Positions 44,283 to 52,000 of a stretch of DNA of 64,000 nucleotides are shown piece after piece; the stretch's first letter is position 1, and each line of letters opens with the position of its first letter. Source of the DNA: Cellulomonas gilvus ATCC 13127 (GTDB lineage Bacteria; Actinomycetota; Actinomycetes; Actinomycetales; Cellulomonadaceae); contig NC_015671.1 in the NCBI RefSeq assembly GCF_000218545.1, positions 1,550,001 to 1,614,000 of the forward strand, written 5' to 3'. Made by a program: the position numbers and the translations under genes. The notes beneath the pieces were generated by a model. That model did not search any database and was not told the DNA's origin. It was given only the letters and a program-made list of their open reading frames with translations.

Positions 44283-44777
44283 TCACCGCGCGTGCAGTGC
44301 GGCGACGAGCTCGTCGGGGCGACGCGTCGAGACGATCCAGTACGGCGTCGGGTCCTGCGGGTCCGCGAGCTCGACGCGCACGGCCGACCGGATCCACCCG
44401 CGCAGGCACACGTGCGCGCGCGCGTCCAGGCCGGGGCCCAGTGCGTGGCGCAGGTCCGGGCCGGTGAGCGCCCGGGGCTCGCGCAGCAGCGCGAGGGGGA
44501 CGTGCGCGGCACCCGCGTGGAGCTCGTCGCCCGTCACGCGGACGTGAGGCGTGGTGCGGACAAGCAGCGCGACACCCGCCGCCAGTGCGAGCGCCGCGAC
44601 GACGAGCGCGAGCGTCAGGTCCACCGGGTACAGCGAGACGCCCAGCGCGCCTGCGAACGCCGCGACACCCACCCAGCCCCACGGGCCGGGCCGGAGCGCC
44701 TCGTCGAACCGCGCGGCGTACTGCCCGGCGGCGGCGGGCGTGGGGGCGGGGGAGCGTGCAGGCTCGGGCGTCACCAT
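44283..44777 (-). CDS. DUF3093 family membrane protein
   Basis: A 164-residue protein with two membrane helices near residues 38-75 ([15 protein letters not shown] and [19 protein letters not shown]), then a soluble domain of about 90 residues containing [27 protein letters not shown] and a final ELVAALHAR. The last blocks are typical of the family (Rv2698). Convergent with the DUF4193 gene and divergent from dut. Function unknown. Confidence 0.88.
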   Translation of the reverse strand: MVTPEPARSPAPTPAAAGQYAARFDEALRPGPWGWVGVAAFAGALGVSLYPVDLTLALVVAALALAAGVALLVRTTPHVRVTGDELHAGAAHVPLALLREPRALTGPDLRHALGPGLDARAHVCLRGWIRSAVRVELADPQDPTPYWIVSTRRPDELVAALHAR

Positions 44778-44835
44778 GGCCCCAGGATCGCACCGTCCGC
44801 AGCCCGCGGGGGGCCGGCGTGCGCGCCTGGCCCGG

Positions 44836-44841
44836 TAGGGT
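44836..44841 (+). promoter_or_regulatory. -10 element TAGGGT for dut
   Basis: TAGGGT ends 8 bases before the GTG at 44850. Confidence 0.5.
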
Positions 44842-44849
44842 CGGGGCCC

Positions 44850-45326
44850 GTGACGAGCGACGCGCCCCTCGAGGTCCTGCTGCAGCTGCTCGACCCCGAG
44901 CTGCCCGCACCCGCGTACGCCCACCCGGGTGACGCGGGGGCCGACCTGCTGACGCGCGTGGACGTGACGATCCCGCCGCAAGGGCGCGTCACGGTGCCCA
45001 CCGGGGTCGCGATCGCGCTGCCCGACGGCTACGCGGCGTTCGTGCACCCGCGGTCGGGCCTCGCGGCCCGCCACGGGCTGACGATCGTGAACGCACCCGG
45101 CACCGTCGACGCGGGCTACCGCGGCGAGATCGCGGTGACGCTGCTCAACACCGACACCGAGCACGCGGTCGAGCTGCACCGCGGCGACCGGGTGGCGCAG
45201 CTCGTGGTGCAGCGTGTCGAGCGCGTGCGGTTCGTGGAGGTCGAGCGGCTGCCCGGGTCGCACCGCGGCGAGGGCGGCTTCGGGTCGAGCGGCGGCTGGG
45301 CCGCGGCACGTGTGGACGCCGGCTAG
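44850..45326 (+). CDS. dut: dUTP diphosphatase
   Basis: A 158-residue trimeric dUTPase that removes dUTP and provides dUMP. The five motifs are present: [44 protein letters not shown] and the C-terminal arm [14 protein letters not shown] start, probably leaderless. It is separated from DUF3710 by 102 bases containing a TACTGT -10-like box and a GCGGCC/GGCCGC hairpin. Confidence 0.95.
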   Translation: MTSDAPLEVLLQLLDPELPAPAYAHPGDAGADLLTRVDVTIPPQGRVTVPTGVAIALPDGYAAFVHPRSGLAARHGLTIVNAPGTVDAGYRGEIAVTLLNTDTEHAVELHRGDRVAQLVVQRVERVRFVEVERLPGSHRGEGGFGSSGGWAAARVDAG

Positions 45327-45369
45327 GACTGCGGCGCGCGGCGGGCTACTGTCGAACGAGGAGTGCCGT

Positions 45370-45384
45370 GCGGCCGCGGGCCGC
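45370..45384 (+). other. Small GC hairpin between dut and DUF3710
   Basis: GCGGCC (45370-45375) and GGCCGC (45379-45384) pair around a 3-base loop. CTGTCG/CGACAG outside it can extend the structure. It may end the dut transcript or form part of the DUF3710 leader. Confidence 0.35.
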
Positions 45385-45428
45385 GCGACAGGGCGGGGCG
45401 CTGAGACGTCCCAGGAGGAGTTGAGCTG

Positions 45429-46160
45429 GTGGCCATGTTCCGCCGCCGTCCCAGGACGGATGACGAGCCCGAGATCGTCGACGACGCGGTCGTCGAGGCC
45501 GAGGAGACGAGCGGGTCGGACGACCTGCCGCGCGAGGCCGTGCGGACGCAGGGCCCCTGGGACTCGGCCGACGAGGCGGGTGACCAGCCCCGCGTCGACC
45601 TGGGCGCGCTGCGCATCCCCGGCGTGCCGGGCATGGAGCTGCGCATGGAGATCGACAAGACGACGAACGTCGTCTCGTCCGCCTCGGTCACGGTCGACGG
45701 CTCGACGTTGCAGCTGCAGGCGTACGCGGCCCCCCGGACCGAGGGCATCTGGGACGAGATCCGTGGCGAGATCCAGCAGTCGGTGGTCGCGCAGGGTGGC
45801 GCGGCCGACGACCTGCCGGGTCCGTTCGGCCGCGAACTGCTGGCGCGGCTGCCCGCACGCACGCCCGAGGGGCGGACGGGTCACCGACCCGCGCGCTTCC
45901 TCGGCGTCGACGGGCCCCGCTGGTTCCTGCGCGGTGTCGTGACCGGCCGGGCCGCGGTCGAGCCGGGCGCCGCCGGCGTGCTCGAGCAGGTCTTCCGGGA
46001 CACGGTCGTGGTGCGGGGTGGCGAGGCGCGGCCACCGCGCGACCTGCTGGCGCTGCGCCTGCCCGGACCCGCCGCCCCGGCGGCCACGGACGAGGACGCT
46101 CCGGCGGAGCCGTCATTCGACCCGCTGACGCGTGGACCGGAGATCACGGAGACCCGATGA
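45429..46160 (+). CDS. DUF3710 family protein
   Basis: A 243-residue protein of the actinobacterial DUF3710 family (Rv2696c-like). The N-terminus is acidic. The core has VDLGALRIPGVPGMELRMEID, WDEIRGEIQQSV and then RFLGVDGPRWFLRGVVTGRAA, ending in a Pro-rich, acidic tail. Function unknown. AGGAGGAG lies about 9 bases before the GTG. It overlaps the OB-fold gene by 4 bases (ATGA), so the two products are probably made together. Confidence 0.9.
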   Translation: MAMFRRRPRTDDEPEIVDDAVVEAEETSGSDDLPREAVRTQGPWDSADEAGDQPRVDLGALRIPGVPGMELRMEIDKTTNVVSSASVTVDGSTLQLQAYAAPRTEGIWDEIRGEIQQSVVAQGGAADDLPGPFGRELLARLPARTPEGRTGHRPARFLGVDGPRWFLRGVVTGRAAVEPGAAGVLEQVFRDTVVVRGGEARPPRDLLALRLPGPAAPAATDEDAPAEPSFDPLTRGPEITETR

Positions 46161-46525
46161 GCCTCAAGGAACGGCTGCGGCAGCTCGCCGCCTCGCAGGC
46201 CCAGATCGAGGCCGACGAGGAGCGGGCGGACGCGCGGCGCGCCGTCGGGTGCACCGCGGTCGACAAGCTCCCGCTGCGCTCGCGCGCGAAGGTGAGCGGC
46301 GTCATCCGGTCGGTCACGTTCCGGCCGCGCGACGGGGTGCCTGCGCTCGAGGCCGAGCTGTACGACGGCAGCGGGTCGCTCGCGCTCGTCTGGCTCGGCC
46401 GCCGGGAGATCGCGGGGATCGCGCCCGGCCGTCGCCTCATGGTCGACGGGCTGGTGTGCCAGGTCGAGGGGCGGCGCACCGTCTTCAACCCCCGGTACGA
46501 GCTGCGGGCCCGTCCGGGTGAGTGA
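46157..46525 (+). CDS. OB-fold nucleic acid-binding protein
   Basis: A 122-residue protein with an N-terminal helix (SLKERLRQLAASQAQ) and an OB-fold domain with strands VSGVIRSVTFRP, ALEAELYDGSGSLALVWLG and RLMVDGLVCQVEG. The family is linked to RecG/tRNA-binding anticodon folds and occurs beside DUF3710 in actinobacteria (Rv2694c-like). It starts on the DUF3710 stop and its own stop overlaps the DUF3159 start by 8 bases. Confidence 0.9.
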   Translation: MSLKERLRQLAASQAQIEADEERADARRAVGCTAVDKLPLRSRAKVSGVIRSVTFRPRDGVPALEAELYDGSGSLALVWLGRREIAGIAPGRRLMVDGLVCQVEGRRTVFNPRYELRARPGE

Positions 46526-47303
46526 GGTCCCGCCGTCGCACGGCCCCGGTGGGACGCCTGACGGCGCGGCCCGGCACGTCCCCGAGGACGTGCTCGAGGT
46601 CGTGGACGACGCCGTCCCGCCGGACGAGGGCGGAGCGCGCGGTATGCGCGTGCTCGCGTCCGAGAAGTTCTCCGCGTCCGATGCGGTCGGGGGCGCGCGC
46701 GGCGTGGTCGAGTCCGTCGCGCCCGGGCTGCTGTTCGTCGTGGTGTACCTGGTCGCCGGTCAGCGGCTGACGCCCGCGCTGGTCGCCGCGGGCGGGGCCG
46801 CGGTCGCCGCGGTGCTGGTGCGGCTCGCGCAGCGCACACCCGTGACGCACGCGCTGTCGGGCGTGATCGGCGTGGCGATCGGCGTGGTGTGGGCGTGGCG
46901 GACGGGCGACGCGGCCGACTACTTCGCGTACGGCCTGCTGGTCAACGTCGCCTACCTGATCGGCACGCTGGCCACCGTGCTCGTCGGCTGGCCGCTCGTC
47001 GGGCTCGTCATGGGGATGTTCTCCGCCGACGGCCCGCTGGGCGGCGGGCCGTGGCGGAACGTCGTCGCGTGGCGGCACGACCCCGCGCTGCGCCGCACCT
47101 ACACGCTCGCCACGCTCCCGTGGGTCGCGATGTTCGCGGTGCGCCTCGCGGTGCAGGTGCCGCTGTACCTGAACGACGACGTGGCGTGGCTCGGCACCGC
47201 GAAGCTCGCGATGGGCGTGCCGCTCACGGCGCTCGTCCTGTGGATCAGCTGGGTGCTGGTGCGTCCGGCGCGGCAGCACCGGCCGGCGCCTGACGGTTCA
47301 TGA
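46518..47303 (+). CDS. DUF3159 membrane protein
   Basis: A 261-residue protein with about 55 disordered acidic residues, then five or six membrane helices. Family features are SGVIGVAIGVVWAWRTGDAADYF in two pieces, GLLVNVAYLIGTLATVLVGWPLVGL and KLAMGVPLTALVLWISWVLVR. Function unknown; Rv2693c is the Mycobacterium homologue. It overlaps the preceding OB-fold gene and its 3' end overlaps the convergent trkA-type gene by 59 bases, which is unusual. Confidence 0.88.
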   Translation: MSEVPPSHGPGGTPDGAARHVPEDVLEVVDDAVPPDEGGARGMRVLASEKFSASDAVGGARGVVESVAPGLLFVVVYLVAGQRLTPALVAAGGAAVAAVLVRLAQRTPVTHALSGVIGVAIGVVWAWRTGDAADYFAYGLLVNVAYLIGTLATVLVGWPLVGLVMGMFSADGPLGGGPWRNVVAWRHDPALRRTYTLATLPWVAMFAVRLAVQVPLYLNDDVAWLGTAKLAMGVPLTALVLWISWVLVRPARQHRPAPDGS

Positions 47304-47952
47304 GCAGCGCGTCGAGCGCACCCTCGTCGGCGTCCCGGCCGGTCACGAACAGCAGCTCGTCGCGTCCCTCGAGCGTGTCGTCCACGCTCGGCGCCAGCGG
47401 CCTGCCGTCACGCACGATGCACGCGAGCACCACGTCGGTGGGCCAGGCGACCTGACCGACGCGCACCCCGACCAGCGGCGCGTCGTCGGGCAGCGTGATC
47501 TCCAGGATGTCGGCGCCCGACTGATGGAACGTGAAGATCCGCACCAGGTCGCCGACGGCGACGGCCTCCTCGACCATGGCGGTCATGATGCGCGGCGTGG
47601 AGACCGCGACGTCGACGCCCCACGCCTCGTCGAACATCCACTCGTTCTTCGGGTTGTTCACGCGCGCGACCGTGCGCGGCACGCCGAACTCGGTCTTGGC
47701 GAGCAGCGAGATCACCAGGTTCGCCTTGTCGTCGCCGGTCGCGGCGACCATGACGTCGCACTCGGCGGTGCGCGCCTCGCGCAGCGTCGGCAGCTCGCAC
47801 GCGTCGGCGAGCAGCCAGTCGGCCTCGGCGACCTGCGCGACCCGCATCGCGGTCGGCTGGCGGTCGATGAGCGTGACCTCGTGCTCGTGCGCCAGCAGCT
47901 CGCGGGCGATGGAGCGGCCCACGGAGCCCGCCCCGGCGATGACGACCCTCAC
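47245..47952 (-). CDS. RCK-domain potassium transport regulator, second of pair (CeoC/TrkA type)
   Basis: A 235-residue soluble RCK protein. RCK_N Rossmann motif VIAGAGSVGRSIARELL is at the N-terminus, and RCK_C follows (ADILEITLPDDAPLVGVRVG). The last 20 residues are Ala/Pro-rich. Together with the upstream gene it resembles mycobacterial CeoB/CeoC. RCK proteins gate K+ transporters upon NAD(H) or nucleotide binding. The GTG start overlaps the ceoB-like stop (GTGA). Its 3' end overlaps the DUF3159 gene tail. Confidence 0.92.
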   Translation of the reverse strand: MRVVIAGAGSVGRSIARELLAHEHEVTLIDRQPTAMRVAQVAEADWLLADACELPTLREARTAECDVMVAATGDDKANLVISLLAKTEFGVPRTVARVNNPKNEWMFDEAWGVDVAVSTPRIMTAMVEEAVAVGDLVRIFTFHQSGADILEITLPDDAPLVGVRVGQVAWPTDVVLACIVRDGRPLAPSVDDTLEGRDELLFVTGRDADEGALDALLMNRQAPAGAAAPDAPAPS

Positions 47953-48614
47953 TCGGTGACCTCCGGCTCGGCGGTGAGCACGCGCTCGACGTGGGCGATG
48001 TCGTCCACGCGGACCAGGACGTGCACGATGTCGTTCTCCTGCAGCACGGTCGCGGCGGTGGGCAGGACCGCGTCCCCGTACCGCGTCAGGTACGCCGCGC
48101 GGGCGCCCGAGGCCTCCTCGAGCGTGACGAGCGTGCGTCCCACCCACCCGCGGTGCACGTCGACCTGCGCGAGCGTGATCTGACCCGAGGAGTCGCGGAA
48201 CTCGTCGGTCGCGCCCATGGGCAGCAGCCGCCGCAGGACCTGGTGCGCCGTCCAGCGCACCGTCGCGACGGTGGGGATGCCGAGCCGCTGGTAGATCTCG
48301 GCACGGTGCGGGTCGTAGATGCGCGCCACGACGTTCTCGATCCCGTAGGTCTCGCGCGCGACCCGCGCGGCCAGGATGTTCGAGTTGTCACCGTCGGCGA
48401 CGGCCGCGAAGCCGAACGCGTCGTCGATGCCCGCCTTGATGAGGGTGTCGCGGTCGAACCCGAGGCCCGTGACCTTGTGACCGGCGAACTCACCCGGCAG
48501 CCTGCGGAAGGCCTCGGGGTTCTGGTCGATCACGGCCACCGAGTGGCCGTGTTCCTCGAGCGTCTGCGCGAGGCTCGCACCGACGCGGCCGCAGCCCATG
48601 ATGACGAAGTGCAC
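47949..48614 (-). CDS. RCK-domain potassium transport regulator, first of pair (CeoB/TrkA type)
   Basis: A 221-residue RCK protein. The nucleotide-binding motif FVIMGCGRVGASLAQTL and an RCK_C region (SGQITLAQVDVHRGWVGRTL) are visible, with an acidic residue after the second strand (VIDQNPEAF) suggesting NAD use. It is the first gene of a two-gene unit. GTG start with TAGCGT -10, 8 bases upstream. A KimA-like permease starts divergently 100 bases away. No TrkH/KtrB channel gene is near. Confidence 0.92.
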   Translation of the reverse strand: MHFVIMGCGRVGASLAQTLEEHGHSVAVIDQNPEAFRRLPGEFAGHKVTGLGFDRDTLIKAGIDDAFGFAAVADGDNSNILAARVARETYGIENVVARIYDPHRAEIYQRLGIPTVATVRWTAHQVLRRLLPMGATDEFRDSSGQITLAQVDVHRGWVGRTLVTLEEASGARAAYLTRYGDAVLPTAATVLQENDIVHVLVRVDDIAHVERVLTAEPEVTE

Positions 48615-48622
48615 GGTCGGTC

Positions 48623-48628
48623 ACGCTA
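48623..48628 (-). promoter_or_regulatory. -10 element TAGCGT for the RCK pair
   Basis: On the minus strand TAGCGT ends 8 bases before the GTG at 48614. TATA overlaps its upstream edge. The permease -10 faces it about 75 bases away. Confidence 0.5.
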
Positions 48629-48701
48629 TACCCCCGAGCGTCGCGGGCACGCCTCCGCACGTCCCACGGGGCGGCTGTGCGCGGTGGTCGCGGCGCGGCC
48701 C

Positions 48702-48707
48702 TACGAT
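48702..48707 (+). promoter_or_regulatory. -10 element TACGAT for the KimA-like permease
   Basis: TACGAT, identical to the parE box, ends 8 bases before the GTG at 48716. Confidence 0.55.
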
Positions 48708-48715
48708 GGTGCCTC

Positions 48716-50716
48716 GTGTCGGACATCGCGGATGCCGCCAAACGGTTGTTGCTCGGACGTCCTGTCCGCAGCGACAACCTCGGCCACACGCTCCTGCCGA
48801 AGCGCATCGCGCTTCCCGTCTTCGCGTCGGATGCGCTCTCCTCGGTGGCCTATGCGCCCGACGAGATCCTGCTGACGCTCTCGATCGCCGGGCTCTCGGC
48901 GTTGACGATCTCGCCCTGGGTGGGCGTGGCCGTGGCGATCGTCATGCTCACGGTGGTCGCGAGCTACCGGCAGAACGTGCGTGCGTACCCGTCGGGCGGC
49001 GGTGACTACGAGGTCGCGACCGTCAACCTGGGCGCCAAGGCGGGCGTGACGGTCGCGAGCGCGCTGCTGGTCGACTACATCCTCACGGTCGCGGTCTCGA
49101 TCTCCTCGGGCGCGCAGTACGCCGCCGCCGCGTTCCCCGCGCTGCGGGGCCACGAGACCCCGTTCGCGATCGCGCTCGTCGTGGTGCTCACGCTGATCAA
49201 CCTGCGCGGCGTCAAGGAGTCCGGGACCGCGTTCGCGATCCCCGTCTACCTCTTCATGCTGGCGATCGGGCTGATCGCGGTGTTCGGCGCCGTGCGGTAC
49301 CTGAGCGGGGACCTGCCGATGGCCGAGAGCGCGGGCCTGGACGTGGCACCCGAGGCCGGGTTCGAGCAGGGCCTCGTCGGGCTCGCGGGCTTCTTCCTGA
49401 TCCTGCGGTCGTTCGCCTCGGGCTGCGCGGCGCTCACGGGTGTCGAGGCGATCAGCAACGGCGTGCCGGCGTTCCGGAAGCCCAAGTCGAAGAACGCGGC
49501 GACCACGCTGGCGCTGCTGGGCGGCCTCTCGATCGTCATGATCATGACGATCCTCATGCTCGCGCGCGCCACGGGCGTGAAGTTCGCCGACCGGCCCGCC
49601 GAGCAGCTCCTGCGTGACGGCGTGCCGGTGGGTGAGGGCTACGAGCAGCACCCCGTGATCGCCCAGATCGCCAAGTCCGTGTTCGACGGTGCGCCGGTGC
49701 TCGTCGCGGTCGTCGCGATCGTCACCGGGCTCATCCTGGTGTTCGCGGCCAACACCGCGTTCAACGGGTTCCCCGTGCTCGGCTCGATCCTGGCGCGGGA
49801 CGGCTTCCTGCCGCGGCAGCTGCACACGCGCGGCGACCGCCTGGCGTACTCGAACGGCATCCTCACGCTCGCGGTCGTGGCCATCGGCCTGATCTGGGCG
49901 TTCGACGCCGAGGTCACGCGGCTGATCCAGCTGTACATCGTGGGCGTGTTCGTGTCCTTCACGCTCAGCCAGCTCGGCATGGTCCGGCACTGGACGCGCG
50001 AGCTGCGCACCGAGCCGAACCCGGGCGAGCGCAGCCGCATGAAGCGCTCGCGCGTCGTCAACGCGATCGGCCTCGGCATGACGGGCACGGTGCTCGTCGT
50101 CGTCCTGATCACCAAGTTCACGCACGGCGCCTACATCGCGATCATCGCGATGGTCGTGGTGTTCGTGCTCATGCAGGCCATCAACCGGCACTATCGGACC
50201 GTCCGCACCGAGCTGGCGCTGGGCGAGGACGCCGACGCGGCACGCGCGCTGCCGAGCCGCGTGCACGCGATCGTGCTCGTCTCGCACCTGCACCGGCCGA
50301 CCATGCGCGCGATCGCCTACGCACGTGCGTCGCGTCCGCAGGAGCTCGAGGCCGTCACCGTCGGGGTCGACGAGGAGGACGTCGAGCGCCTGCGCGCGCA
50401 GTGGGACGCGATGGACCTGCCCGTGCCGCTGCGCGTCCTCGACTCGCCGTTCCGCGAGATCACGCGGCCGGTGCTGCAGTACGTGCGCTCGATCCGGCGG
50501 GACAGCCCGCGGGACCTCGTCGTGGTCTACATCCCCGAGTACGTGGTGGGCCACTGGTGGGAGCAGCTGCTGCACAACCAGAGCGCGCTGCGGCTCAAGG
50601 GACGTCTGCTGTTCACCCCGGGCGTCGTGGTCGCCTCCGTGCCGTGGCAGCTCGCCTCGTCCGCGGGGCAGACCGGCCTCGAAGACCCTGTGCGAAGGAC
50701 GGTGCCCCGTGGCTGA
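48716..50716 (+). CDS. APC-superfamily permease, KimA-like (putative potassium or amino acid importer)
   Basis: A 666-residue protein with about twelve membrane helices followed by a 170-residue cytoplasmic domain. The first helix region carries ALPVFASDALSSVAYAPDEI, a hallmark of the KimA (YdaO)/KUP-like branch, and later VYLFMLAIGLIAVFG and ANTAFNGFPVLGSILARDG. The tail (from about residue 500) has LVSHLHRPTMRAIAYARA and VVYIPEYVVGHWWEQLLHN, as in c-di-AMP-regulated KimA proteins. It is divergent from an RCK pair, so potassium transport is the favoured role. The Mycobacterium homologue Rv2690c is at the same place. Confidence 0.86.
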   Translation: MSDIADAAKRLLLGRPVRSDNLGHTLLPKRIALPVFASDALSSVAYAPDEILLTLSIAGLSALTISPWVGVAVAIVMLTVVASYRQNVRAYPSGGGDYEVATVNLGAKAGVTVASALLVDYILTVAVSISSGAQYAAAAFPALRGHETPFAIALVVVLTLINLRGVKESGTAFAIPVYLFMLAIGLIAVFGAVRYLSGDLPMAESAGLDVAPEAGFEQGLVGLAGFFLILRSFASGCAALTGVEAISNGVPAFRKPKSKNAATTLALLGGLSIVMIMTILMLARATGVKFADRPAEQLLRDGVPVGEGYEQHPVIAQIAKSVFDGAPVLVAVVAIVTGLILVFAANTAFNGFPVLGSILARDGFLPRQLHTRGDRLAYSNGILTLAVVAIGLIWAFDAEVTRLIQLYIVGVFVSFTLSQLGMVRHWTRELRTEPNPGERSRMKRSRVVNAIGLGMTGTVLVVVLITKFTHGAYIAIIAMVVVFVLMQAINRHYRTVRTELALGEDADAARALPSRVHAIVLVSHLHRPTMRAIAYARASRPQELEAVTVGVDEEDVERLRAQWDAMDLPVPLRVLDSPFREITRPVLQYVRSIRRDSPRDLVVVYIPEYVVGHWWEQLLHNQSALRLKGRLLFTPGVVVASVPWQLASSAGQTGLEDPVRRTVPRG

Positions 50717-51950
50717 CCTGCTCGTCGAGCTCGAGATCGGACCCGTCGCGCACGGAGGGCACTGCGTGGCGCGGCACGAGGGTCGCGTGGTGTTCGTGCG
50801 GCACACGCTGCCGGGCGAACGCGTGCGCGCGCTCCTGACGGATGCCGAGCCCGACGCGAAGTTCTGGCGCGCCGACGCGGTCGAGGTGCTCGACGCCTCG
50901 CCCGACCGTGTGCCGAGCGCGTGGCCGCAGGCGGGTCCGGGGGGCGTCGGCGGTGGCGAGCTCGCGCACGTCGCGCTGCCCGCGCAGCGCGCGTGGAAGG
51001 CCGCGGTGCTGCGCGAACAGCTGCAGCGCCTGGGTCGCGTCGACCGTGACGTCACGGTGCGTGCGCTGCCGGGCGACGACGAGCGCGGCGGCCTGGCCTG
51101 GCGCACGCGGATCGACCTGGTCGCGGACGCCGCGGGGCGGGCCGGCATGCGGCGCCACCGCTCGCACGACGTGGTCGCGCTCGACGCGATGCCGCTCGCG
51201 GTCGACGCGATCGCCGAGCTCGGGCTGTTCGAGCGCCGCTGGCACGCGGGCGCGCACATCGAGGCCGTCGCGCCCGTGGGCGGCGACCGCCCCATCGTGC
51301 TCGTCGACGGCGAGCCGTACGACCTGGGCCGTCGTCGTCCCGACACGCGTCCCAACGCCCGCACCTCGGTGCGCGAGGTCGTCACCGTCGGGGACCGCGA
51401 GCACGTCTACCGCGTGGCCGCGGCGGGGTTCTGGCAGGTCCACCGCGAGGCGGCCGGGACGCTCGTCGAGGCCGTGCTGCGGGGCGTCGGCGACGTCACG
51501 GGCGCGGCCGTGCTCGACCTGTACGCGGGTGCGGGGCTGTTCACCGCACCGCTCGCCGACGCGGTGGCGGACGGCACGGTGGTGAGCGTCGAGGGTGACG
51601 CGCGTGCGGTGCGTGACGCGCGGCGCAACCTGCACGACCGGTCCAACGTCGAGCTGCACGTGGGCGACGTGACGCGCGTGCTGCGCGGCGACCAGGACGC
51701 GGGCTCCGGCGTGGTGCACGCGGACGTCGTCGTGCTCGACCCGCCGCGCGCGGGCGCCGGGCGCAAGGTCGTCGACGCGGTGACCGCGCTGCGGCCCGAG
51801 CGCATCGTGTACGTGGCGTGCGACCCCGCGGCCCTCGCGCGCGACGTCGCACTGCTGGGCGAGGCCGGCTACGGCCTGGCCGAGCTCGACGGGTACGACC
51901 TGTTCCCGATGACGCACCACGTCGAGGCGGTCGCCGTCCTGACGCGCTGA
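50709..51950 (+). CDS. TRAM-domain class I RNA methyltransferase (TrmA/RlmC-like)
   Basis: A 413-residue SAM-dependent uracil-C5 methyltransferase-like enzyme. An N-terminal TRAM domain (residues 1-60) is followed by the middle domain and a Rossmann fold with the SAM motif VLDLYAGAGLFT, VVLDPPRAG and the catalytic Cys in IVYVACDPAALARD. No 4Fe-4S cysteine set is visible. Target (tRNA U54 or 23S rRNA) is uncertain. The GTG start overlaps the permease stop by 8 bases. A hairpin follows. Confidence 0.9.
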   Translation: MADLLVELEIGPVAHGGHCVARHEGRVVFVRHTLPGERVRALLTDAEPDAKFWRADAVEVLDASPDRVPSAWPQAGPGGVGGGELAHVALPAQRAWKAAVLREQLQRLGRVDRDVTVRALPGDDERGGLAWRTRIDLVADAAGRAGMRRHRSHDVVALDAMPLAVDAIAELGLFERRWHAGAHIEAVAPVGGDRPIVLVDGEPYDLGRRRPDTRPNARTSVREVVTVGDREHVYRVAAAGFWQVHREAAGTLVEAVLRGVGDVTGAAVLDLYAGAGLFTAPLADAVADGTVVSVEGDARAVRDARRNLHDRSNVELHVGDVTRVLRGDQDAGSGVVHADVVVLDPPRAGAGRKVVDAVTALRPERIVYVACDPAALARDVALLGEAGYGLAELDGYDLFPMTHHVEAVAVLTR

Positions 51951-51963
51951 CGGCCCGCAGCCG

Positions 51964-51994
51964 GGGGTGGGCACGGGCCGGCCGCGCCCACCCC
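51964..51994. terminator. Hairpin between the RNA methyltransferase and the secreted Ig-repeat protein
   Basis: Arms GGGGTGGGC (51964-51972) and GCCCACCCC (51986-51994) lie between convergent genes. Confidence 0.6.
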
Positions 51995-52000
51995 GCGCTG

